Shown here piece after piece: positions 22,813 to 32,464 of a stretch of DNA of 64,000 nucleotides; the first letter of the stretch is position 1; every line of letters starts with the position of its first letter. The stretch spans positions 1-64,000 of the forward strand of contig JAACJM010000338.1 of the NCBI GenBank assembly GCA_013368315.1, read 5' to 3'. A program made the translations under genes and the position numbers. The notes under the pieces are model-generated. The model had not been told where the DNA came from. It was given only the letters and a program-made list of their open reading frames with translations, and did no database searches. The DNA comes from Tetrapyrgos nigripes (taxonomy: Eukaryota; Basidiomycota; Agaricomycetes; Agaricales; Campanellaceae).

Positions 22813-23345
22813 TGTCATGAATCGCTCCCCACCTATTCATTTCCTTTCTATTCTTCTCCCTTTACTACCTATTTCCCACTTTATTTACTTTTAACCCCAT
22901 AAACATCAACCATTTCCCATCATCGTCTATAGTTACCATCTCTACAGATCTATGACTCACACTCTTATTTCCTCTGCTTCCTATCTCCACGGACATTCTC
23001 ACTGTCAATCATTCCTTATGATCCAGTACCTTCATCTATCCATATTTAACTCATTACTCTCTCGCCCTTGACGTTTCCACATGATACCATCTATTATTAC
23101 TTACTCTTTCCCATCTGTTCACATTTTACTTATATACCTGTGATCTTTGTAACCTATTCCTTAGTTCGTTCACTTCGTCTCCGCTCCGTACTATTACTAC
23201 GCAGTGTAGAGCCTAGTCAGCTTACTACCTCACCTCTCTATCTCTCTATCTCTCTTTCTCTCTTTTCTCAAATCTACTCTCTTGCAACTGGTCTTCTCGT
23301 ATTGTGTGACTTGGGTGGTTACTAAGTGTATCGACAACCTTGACA
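22813..23345 (+). repeat. 3' long terminal repeat of the gypsy element
   Basis: The 533-bp copy of the LTR at 3500-4015 is followed by the target duplication CTACA at 23346-23350. It is 17 bp longer owing to an expanded CT-rich run near 23235-23265. Confidence 0.95.
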
Positions 23346-23358
23346 CTACACACTGTAG

Positions 23359-23918
23359 CACTGGAAGCAAATCCCTGTAAATATGCTGCCATACAGGGCA
23401 GCCTTACTACAAGTCATTCAATAAGTAATACACCTTACATTACAGGAGTATTACAAACACATATATTTTCCAGAACAATCTTGTAAGACTGCTATAAATC
23501 AGGGTGGATTACAGCAACATTTCAGTGTGACATAGTGTCACAGTAATACATTCTATAATACTGCTGAGAAATACAGAGGTATTTCAGATTGACACTGGAA
23601 GAAATTCCTGCAATTACCCTGCCATACAGGGGTATTACAGCAGCCTTACAACAAGTCCAGGAATTTCTTCCAGTGTCACTCTGAAATACCTTTGTATTTC
23701 TCAGCAGTATTACAGAATGTATTACTGTGACACTATGTCACACCAAAATGTTGCTGTAATCCCCCCTGCTTTACAGCAGTCCTACAGGATTGTTCTGAAA
23801 AATATATGTGTTTGTAATACTCCTGTAATGTAAGGTGTATTACTTATTGAATGACTTGTAGTAAGGGTGCTGTAATACCCCTGTATGGTGGTGTATTTAC
23901 AGGGATTTGCTTCCAGTG
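23359..23918. mobile_element. 560-bp foldback element (CACTG ends, TAG duplication)
   Basis: Almost the whole element is one long inverted repeat. It begins CACTGGAAGCAAATCCCTGTAA and ends with the complement, with arms of roughly 255 bp around a ~50-bp spacer. The arms are not identical, but long blocks pair (for example the blocks around TGTATTACTTATTGAATGAC). It is flanked by TAG (23356-23358 and 23919-23921). CACT-type ends with a 3-bp target duplication are the mark of the CACTA/CMC superfamily. It has no coding capacity, so it would depend on a transposase elsewhere, possibly a Plavaka type. It is inserted in the LINE gene, 8 bases from the gypsy target duplication. Confidence 0.8.
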
Positions 23919-23921
23919 TAG

Positions 23922-25290
23922 GGCAGCATGTTCTGGAGTCTCCACTGCTGCTTTGCAAAATTGACATAGCCTATGCTCTCGTGGAAGATCGTAATTCATC
24001 CAACCAAGTTGAGCTACAGCAAATACAGTAGTTACAGTTCTCCGGTAGTCTGCATTCTCCACTAAGACCAGGTAATGGCGAAGCATTCGGGTCCTCTGAA
24101 TGAACTTCCCATCCTCCAGTGGTTCTAGCTGATTGCAAAGAAGGTATGTCTGGGACATACTCTGGATCTCCACAGTTAGGTGTTCGTCTGCAAACTTTGA
24201 CACTTGTTTACACAGGTGAATGATGTCTTCCACTTGCATGGACCGGAGATTACTCGGTAATTGCAACAGTGGAGAAAGATTGTTCAGCGCTAAGTGTAGA
24301 TCTTGTAGCCAGCTTAAAGGCTGACTCACACAGACCATGTCTATATTTGCTTTCATAGCCATATGCGCATATATATCTGGAGAGAGTTCTAAGAGATATC
24401 TTAGATAATCTAGGCATAGAATAGTACACCTGTACTCGATTGGCAAGACACAAAGGTGCTAATAAAGAGTTGGAGCCAATACATAGAAGCCGTCTCAGAA
24501 ATGTCTGTTGAACCTTTTGGAGCCTGTATAAGGCTCTATTGTCAACATTGGGCATTATTTCACATCCATGTATCAGATGTCAGTTAACCAGAGCTGTATA
24601 AAGAGTACACCCAAATTTTGGGGGTAATCTTTTTGCTCCAATCAATGACTTGATGCTGAATACATGTGTAGATGTAAAGCGAGCAGTTTCAGCCTTTTTT
24701 TTGTAGTGATCTACAAAGTAGTTGCGCGCTGTTGATGTGAAAACCACTCCAATGTAACAGTGGGGTGATTTGAAAGATATCTTAGTACCACCTAGCATAA
24801 AGGAGGCAAGTACCTGGGTATTGGACCAAATAGCATTGCCACTGACTTTAGAGCATGATACTGTAGACGGGCTTCTCCACCCCAGACCCAAGCTGAGCCC
24901 AGACGCTTCTGTAGTCCAATGGGGTTTTTGCACACAAGGACACCATCATCTGTATGTTCTAGATGTGATACCCGTACATTGGGAATCAGCAGAGGATCAT
25001 TGGAATCCTCAGATAGTGTAAAATCTGCCATGAGAATATTCCAAATGGTAGGAGATAAAGGATCACCAATCAAGACACCCATTCCAGCTTGGAATGTGTC
25101 CGAGATGATACCATCCAGCGACACTACATACGTCATGTTTTGATATAACATGCATATCCAGTCAAAATAGATACCAGTAAGTCCCAGAGTTTCCATCCGC
25201 AACCAGAGAAATGAGTGATCTGCTGATGGAAATGCATTGGAGGATGCTCTTGCATGACCGCTGTACAGTTCAATGACGGTAAGGAAATGG
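23922..25290 (-). pseudogene. Non-LTR (LINE) reverse transcriptase, 5'-truncated and interrupted
   Basis: On the minus strand the reverse transcriptase begins around NAFPSADHSFLW (about 25.23 kb) and continues with YFDWICMLYQNM, GVLIGDPLSPTIWNILMADF and LEHTDDGVLV, where the usual ADD/YADD box has become HTDD but keeps both Asp. After a shift near 24835 come the thumb/connection region (PHCYIGVVFTSTARNYF), an in-frame TGA at 24580-24582, CEIMPNVDNRALYRLQK and, after another shift near 24455, PIEYRCTILCLDYLRYLLEL and the zinc motif CQFC..ETPEH. The coding region runs into the foldback element at 23918 and continues at 3494 beyond the gypsy element. The N-terminal endonuclease is absent, as usual for 5'-truncated LINE copies. 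Confidence 0.8.
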
Positions 25291-25548
25291 GGGCTTCTCG
25301 GGTTGTAGAGTCTTGACTGTAAGCTTGACTGGATCTTTCAAAGTTCCATTCTCGTTCTACGACAAATTACAGACTCACTACAACGAATCATATTAATCAT
25401 CCCTCGCTAGATCTCTGAGGATTCTGGCATAACCACTTTTCTTCAGAGTCCGAAACGTTGGTGGCCCGGTACGCACAGAATATTTGCATGGCATTCTTTT
25501 CCATTCTTCTTCCTCCTCAAAGTCGGCTAGTACTTGTAATTGGTTTAT

Positions 25549-26981
25549 CTATGTCCTCAACTTCTCCTGAACTCCCAACTCACGCAAAAGATACGAATAC
25601 GGCTTTGCATCCGACTGCGCGTTCACCTTCCCACTATACTGACCAGCTAAGTAGACCGCATCTGAAATAATTGGATATGTAGGAATTTTATGGCACGCTA
25701 TATATTCCACCACTGCCACGGGACGGACGTTCTTGTCCAGCCAGGTTTGACGGAGAACGGCGTATTGCCAAAAGCTGGGGGTTAGGAATTTGTCTAGAAT
25801 GGGATAGATAGGTGGGTCAATGAGATCGATTGAAATTAACTTGGGTTTTGCCGTTACTTCGACTTACCATCTGCAGCATCCATGGGCCTGTGGCAAGGAA
25901 ATCACAAGTGTGCATATCAAAGTAAGTACTCAACAGGTCCAAGTTCATGTTCACTTACCCTTCAACAATATCATTGTAGTACAGCACCTTCCTTCCCCAC
26001 TCATACAACGAACGCTTCTTGGAGTAAATAGAATTCCACCCTTGCCCCAGATTGGCGTTCATGAACTATTTTTTTGGGTCCATAAATAATTAGAACCATA
26101 CCGATAAAAATCCCAGAGTGTTGCGCAAATACGTACAGCTAGCCAATTGTCACTTTTGGTATCAAAGCGGTATGATTTACCACTACATTGCGTCGTTTGA
26201 ATCGTTAATGGATATAGCTCCAGATAGAGATGGGGGATCACGCACTTTTGACCTCGAAGCGAAAACCCTGATACGTACCAGCAACGAATTCAAACAGTTG
26301 TCATTAAACTGCATCGCTAGCATAGACAGAACCCAGACTCACTAACAACATGCACATAATTAACCGTCTGGCTCGGCTTGCCATAACAAGCAAACTGCGC
26401 ACTCGCTATAATACTATTAGCAAAATAACCCGCACCTCCCGCACCCCCTGAATCTGTAACCATACGTCCTCCTTCCACACCGGGATTGAAGTCCCCCTGT
26501 ATAGAGGATATTCTTAAATTGGTCTGTAAAATGGTGTTGGCGACGTTGATGTCAGATGTTCCGTGGAAGACGTAGATGTTGGAGGTAGCGAGAGGTTGGT
26601 AGGACGCGTCGATGGTCATTGGGCGAGGGGACCAGTCTCGTGCGTGGAGGGTGAGGGTGTTGATAGTGGTATTGGTATTGGGGTCGGTAATGGTGCTGTT
26701 CTCATTGTTGCGCAAGCTTTGATTTTGAGCTGCATGCGCTGGAACTAAATCAGAATGTATGTCCTCGAAGCTAAGCGCATTGTATGGTGGTGGGATCAAT
26801 GATGCAGGGGGGACCTGCCATTGAAAATGGTCTAGCTCGAAAGGGAAAAATCCCGACGAAATATTGTACTTACATTGTCCCAATCAGCATTTATGGGAAC
26901 TGCTTTCACGCCGAGGACGGCCACGGAGGCCACAATACCTAGCACGTGTAGCATGTATGTAAGGCGTCTGATAATGAGCAT
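25549..26981 (-). CDS. Predicted secreted protein with ADP-ribosyltransferase-like H...Y pattern, seven exons
   Basis: Seven exons (26874-26981, 26343-26814, 26279-26316, 26137-26244, 25959-26065, 25868-25887, 25549-25793) join through GT-AG introns into one open frame of 365 residues. The N-terminus (LHVLGIVASVAVLGVKA then VPINADW) looks like a cleavable signal peptide; an inner ATG at 26954 could also be the start. About residues 117-175 read NIYVFHGTS, a spacer, GGAGYFANSIIASAQFACYG and VNYVHV, resembling the H and Y segments of the PARP-like ADP-ribosyltransferase fold. The C-terminal half is rich in aromatic residues (NANLGQGWNSIYSKKRSLYE, FWQYAVLRQTWLDKNVRP) and unrecognised. The enzyme assignment is tentative; the gene model is well supported because all junctions keep frame. 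Confidence 0.68.
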
Positions 26982-29900
26982 TGAAAGAGGCAGAGAGAAA
27001 AATAGTATTCGATGGGTCTGGATTCAAAGAGCGTAAGTAACAAACGACGAGGAGAATTTCCGGACAAACGTACAATCGTAAACCGTAAAAATCGGAAAGT
27101 TCGTAAATCTTGACGGCTTGACGGCTTCTTGACTCTTGACTCTCAACTAGTTTGACTGCCCAGTATTTCGTGACCTATAGAGATGTAGAGGAAATAGCCG
27201 CGATTTGGCCATGTACTCCGTAATTACTTTACATCCAGACGCCACACTTGGCAGACTTGCACTCACCAGCACGAAAATCAGTAGAGTGTCAGACTCGTAT
27301 AAGTACAGGTGAAGGGCAAGAAAGAGCTGATATTTATACGGTGGTGCTCGACTCCTTGAATGACAGATCAATTAACCTGGTATTGCATGACCGATCGTAT
27401 AGGTATACGACTCTAGAAGGGTACTTACGACGCGAACGAATAAGTAATCTCAAGTACTGGTCTACGACGCCATGGATACAATGATGTCTCCTCTCAGTGT
27501 CCCTACAAATGTCCTATTCTTATTAGTTATTTACACTGGTAATCAATAAAGCTAGACTTCCATACTCATTATACGACCAGAGTCGAAGAATGCATATAAA
27601 TCCAGTTGTTTCCATAATCGAATGATGGCTTGAAAATCAGGATTCGAGCATGAATTCCTGTGGGCCAGCGGCATATCGACTTGGTGAATTGACAGCCAAT
27701 CAAAAGGTACCTGAGGCGGCATAGCATAACCACCCCTGGAAAGGTGCCGTTGTAAGAACGAGTCCCTAAAGGACCTCGTAACACGGGAGGAGTGTATTAC
27801 CGGGCTGAGATGAGGAACCGTATGTGTGAAAGGACTCACTCAGATTGCGATGCTTTGCCAGTTCTCATTATGGTCAACAAGTCGAGAAGCTGCTGGGAAT
27901 GAAATCATCGAAAATTGTGGCTCTCAGAGTTCTTACTACATAGTCCACGAAACACTTAGCAACCTCCTATCCGAGTTCGTCCAGATTATTTACACGGCGC
28001 ACGCAAGCAACTAGACCTTCAGTTGACCTGGTACTACCTTAGCCTCGTGCATAGACATAGACATAGGCGCACACATACACATACTATCTGCCTCGGACCA
28101 GGTCACTGTCACTGCATATGGACAGTACAATTTGACCGCCCCACTTCCTAGTAAAGATACAACTACAGCATACCTGTACAAGCCTGGCTACCAACTCGAT
28201 GGAGATCATTGAATATCGATACTCACAGCAGTGCATGGGTGCAGCATAGCATATAAGGATTTCACATATATACCTTCTCTCCCACACATAGGCCGTAGAC
28301 TGTATATCGCTCCGAACTTTGAAGTAGTAACCTTGCTATCCATTATATATGACTCAGAGTTGTACTAGCAGCTCTCTCGTAAATAAAAAGTGCTCACTAT
28401 TGATCTTGATCTTCCATATCTCTCCCTTCCTGGCTGGGCTGATACATAGAATCTCAATCAACATCCTCCGAGCCTCAACGCCAGTTACGCCACCAGTCTC
28501 AGCCCCAGTCTCACTTATCTATAATGCTCAAGATGTGATTTTACATATCTTCCTATAGGCTACTGCTCTTCACGAAATACTAATTAGAAGGACTTTTCTC
28601 AACCCGAAGACACCTGAATGTGCCTGGCCCTGTGGTCAATCGTCTACTAGTCCTGGTCCTAGCCAGTCTACTGGTGATGCCAGCATATCGATGCCGATAT
28701 TAAGTGTATATCCGCTGGCGGTACCGGTACCGGTGAAGGAGAACTTTGGGTGAAATTGGGGATTAAGAGCAGACGATAGAGAGTCATAGACGGTAAGGCA
28801 ATAGTGTACAAAGGACAGCGAGGAGGTTCAGAATGTATGCTGAGTTTAATTTGGGATTAGGGGGAAGGGGGGGGCAGAGGCGGGGCGTGTTGAGAGTTGC
28901 AGAAGGGAGAGGGGGGGACGGGGAGAAGCTTCAGGGGTCGTTTTGCTGGTGTTAGTGACATTAACGATGTTGATGACGGGGCTGTTCCTGATTTTCGCTC
29001 TTTTCTTGCCCCTCATTCTGACCCTGTGTCTACCATCAACCCCTCTTGCCGTTTATACTGGCTTCATGGTATAGGTCGTCGCTGCATGATGATGATCTAT
29101 TTAACAACTCGGGATCACTCAGGTTCTTATGTGCGGACCCATAACCGTTAATGAAGAGATCAGAATCAAAGCCTGAGAGATCAGGGACGTGAACAGAGAG
29201 GATTGAGGCGATTGAAAGGACAAGCCAGGTTACCACAAGCATTTGCACTGCCGGGCCATCATGATTGATAGGACCATAGAACCATTGCTTGTCCCACTCT
29301 TTCCTGCTCATTGTATCCTCCCCGGTTTCCCTGTTTCCAAAGCAGCAGAGCTTGGTATCCCATTGCACTTGGATTATTTAGTCTGTGCCTCATCGGCGAA
29401 TTTATTCAATGACATATACCTAATTTAGGAGAAGTTTGCCGCTTCGAGGCTCGAGCTTCAGAGAGGGGATGAGACTCTGATGAGATTGAGGGATTGAGGT
29501 ATTGAATGGCTGACTGTGGCTGGAATGCCGCTTGATCATCCACAATGACCTATCACCCAAGCGCAGAAGCCTTAGCTTCAGCACAGAACGTCATTGTCGC
29601 CTAAGCATTGAACTGTCAGACACTTCCGCTTCGAGTTCCACAGGTATTGGGGTCCAGTTGGGGTTGTTGGGTCAGGCCCTGTGTAGACTTGATGACTGAG
29701 GTGTAAAGGTTCCCTACTTCCCTACTCCCCCTCCCCACCCTTCCCTTCCCAATACATTTCCCTTCTACTCCAGTTCATTCCCCCTCCCCCCCCCATCTCG
29801 TCTTGCATCACCATTAGGACCTGTCTCGCTTGATCAAAACATGCCAGTCCCTTAGACCCTCCATCCTATCACCTTCAACAAAGTCCCTTCACCCAAAACC

Positions 29901-30189
29901 CCAACGTCATTCCAAACAGTAATGGCGACAAAAACGAAACAACCCAACAAAAACAAAACCAAAAAAAGAAAAAAAGAAACCAGAAAAAGTAAAGGAAAAA
30001 GAAAAAGACAAAAAAGAACAAAACAGGGCAACACCGAAAATGGACAAAAGGTAAAAATATTCTTAAAATGAAGGCGAAAGACGAAAGAAAGCGGCAAGGT
30101 AACAACTAGAACGAGACCGACGAACATGACTCGGGTCGTTCCCCACCAATAGTAGTACCTCAAGGGTAACGCGTCAAGACTTTCCCCTC
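26982..30189. other. Intergenic, no gene recognised
   Basis: Several short frames occur (for example minus 27552-27839 and minus 29036-29368), none with a known motif. A G-rich plus-strand run at about 28858-28925 and a C-rich run at 29725-29800 are the only notable composition features. The region upstream of 26981 should hold the promoter of the secreted-protein gene, but I see no specific site. Confidence 0.35.
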
Positions 30190-30739
30190 TCTCACGCACT
30201 CTGGACGCAACCTGTGCGCACCCCACCCTGGACGCAACCTGCGCGCACTCTGGGCGGAACCTGCCCGCACTCTGGGCGCAACCTGCGTGCACCCTGGCCG
30301 CAACCTGCGCGCACCCTGGCCACAACCTGCGTGCACTCTGGGCGCAACCTGTGCGCACTCTGGGCGCAACCTGCGCGCACCCTGGACGCAACCTGGACGC
30401 AACCTGCGCGCACTCTGGGCGCAACCTGCGCACACTCTGGGCGCAACCTGCGCGCACCCTGGACGCAACCTACAACCTGCGCGCACTCTGGATGCAACCT
30501 GCAACCTGCGCGCACTCTGGGCGCAAGCTGCACGCATTCTGGACCCAACCTGCGCGCACTCTGGACACAACCTGCGCGCACCCTGGACCCAACCTGCGCG
30601 CACTCTGGACCCAACCTGCACGCACCCTGGACGCAACCTGCGCGCTCCCTGGACACTCTGGGCGCAACCTGCGCGCACTCTGGACGCAACCTGCGCGCAC
30701 TCTGGGCGCAACCTGCCCGCACTCTGGACGCAACCTGCG
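30190..30739. repeat. GC-rich minisatellite, about 25 units of 22 bp
   Basis: The unit CGCAACCTGCGCGCACTCTGGG varies at a few positions (CTCTGGG / CCCTGGA, GCGC / GTGC / GCCC) and is occasionally shortened by about 10 bp. The block is flanked on the right by a relative of the foldback element. Because 22 is not a multiple of three and the unit contains no stop codon in most frames, long reading frames of 180-200 codons run through it on both strands, with a 22-residue period. I treat them as products of the repeat and not as genes. Confidence 0.93.
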
Positions 30740-30744
30740 CTTTT

Positions 30745-31163
30745 GTCACACTGAAATACTTCTGTATTTCTTGGCTGTATTACCTAATGTATTACTGTGA
30801 CACCATGTCACTCTGAAATTTTCCTGTAATCCAACTTGTCTTACAGCAGTCTTACAGCATTGCTCCCAAAATTTCTTCTCTCTGTAATACTTCTGTAATC
30901 CAAGGCAGAATACTTGTTGAATGGCTTGTTGTAAGTTTGCTGTAATCCCTATGTAGGGCACCGGATATACAGGGATTTGGCCTCTGAAATCTCCCTGTAA
31001 TACAACTTGTCTTACAGCAGTCTTACAGCATTGATCTGGAAAATTCTTCTCTCTGTAATACCTCTGTAATACAAGGTGGATTACTTATTGAATGACTTGT
31101 TGTAAGGTCACTGTAATACCTCTGTATGGCAGATGATTTACAGGGATTTGCCTCCGGTGATGG
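30745..31163. mobile_element. Partial relative of the 560-bp foldback element
   Basis: From CACTGAAATAC to TTTACAGGGATTTGCCTCCGGTG this segment matches the right arm of the element at 23359-23918 (shared blocks TGTATTACTGTGACAC, TTACAGCAGTC, ATTGAATGACTTGT). The inner ~160 bp are duplicated in tandem (about 30820-30985 and 30985-31163). The left arm is missing and replaced by the minisatellite, so it is a broken or rearranged copy. Confidence 0.75.
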
Positions 31164-32464
31164 TTTTATACGCAAAACGGACGGTCACAACGGAGGGAGG
31201 GCAGAGGCAAGGCAGAGGTTTTCAGACCTATAGATGTATTTGCGAATTTCGCGGAAGACAGTGAGGTTGCGGGCGATGGGTTGGCGGTAGGCTGGAAACA
31301 AGTGGGGATTGGACGCAGAGAAAGACACATTGTCACATAGACCCAACCCTCTCCCCTAGAGCATTTTAGAAATTAGCACCCTCTAAAACCATTCCAACCG
31401 TTTTTGAGCACTAGTCCATGCCTCTCGTGCTTTATTTTTTGAGCGGCTTCGACTTGCGCGTTGGGGCGGGTGTTCGAGAACGTCACGTCATCAGGACCAT
31501 ATTTGTTCATGCTTGGATCCAAAGCCCTCGGCATATCGAGGCCAACTGAAAAACAACAACTTCGATACTATATACTATCTGCTTTTATCATTTTACACTT
31601 CTCAGAGATGAAACCTGCGGTATTCGTCATCTGACATTCCCAAGATCTCCGAAACTACGCCCTCGACTGAGGCATGGGACAGAGCAAGCCACTGTCTGGA
31701 GTTCCATCTCATTCTGATCCAAATTCCTTCCCTAATTCTCCCAGTCTCTAGTTATGGCAACTCCCAGCCTGTGCTGCTGGAATTGTGCAAGCCCGTCGTC
31801 CCTCCCCACGTCCACAGTCTGCTACATACGGATAGCTCCAACGCCAACAGACAAAGTACGTCAGGTGTGAGACTTCTCAAAGCCGATATCGAGACCTCCT
31901 TCTCTGGTTTCTCTGTCTCTGTGTCCACCACCTCTTCAGGCCCTTCTCCAGGTTAACAGAGCCGTAATAGCTGCGGGAACACCAACCCTCAATTTCATCA
32001 TCCCAAATCTTACTTTATCTACGTCTTCTCTCTTCCTATTGCCCCCTTACTGCCGTCATCGGTTTTTGTGCCATCAATCAAGGCTTCTCCGACGTCGCCT
32101 GGGCCCTGTACATTCCAGAGCGTTTAATTTGACTTCCCCTCTCTATCCCTTAAATCTGTTTGCCTGTCTGTGTGCCTGTGTGCTCATACCCAGAAACTAT
32201 GTAGCAGGGGGAATACCCTTCATTCTCGCAAGCAGGGAGGGGTCAGAGTAAAGAGAGAACAAGTGAGAGTGGACGGATAGTAAAACTGGGAGCTTCGGGA
32301 CTTATTATGAGAACGGGGACTCGGGGAGCGCTGGACTGACTAGCTGTCGGGGTTGTGTTCGTTTCCATGCTATGATTACTCCCATTGAAATCGAGTTGGC
32401 CAGCTGGCCTTAATTTACTTCCTTTGTACAGTCTTTGGTGACCGTGCATAACATTTCCAATACC
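31164..32464. other. Intergenic, no gene recognised
   Basis: Short frames only, with no recognisable domain. It contains the 3' flank of the alcohol oxidase gene, whose coding end is at 32465. Confidence 0.35.

Larger units (their letters stand above)
3500..23345 (+). mobile_element. Ty3/gypsy chromovirus LTR retrotransposon, interrupted by a KDZ element
   Basis: The element has two long terminal repeats starting TGTCA and ending TGACA, a gag gene, a pol gene with protease, reverse transcriptase, RNase H, integrase and chromodomain, a third downstream gene, and a polypurine tract. It is flanked by the 5-bp target duplication CTACA (3495-3499 and 23346-23350). Without the 11,925-bp KDZ insertion and its extra duplication it is about 7.9 kb. 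The LTRs differ by six transitions and one 17-bp indel in a CT microsatellite. Gag carries a frameshift, and pol carries TGA stops and a frameshift, so this copy cannot move by itself. The chromodomain places it with the chromoviruses. Confidence 0.95.

Noticed and set aside
29852..30816. Long overlapping reading frames on both strands (up to about 200 codons)
   Set aside because: They are generated by the 22-bp minisatellite, which lacks stop codons; all frames repeat with a 22-residue period and none has a domain.
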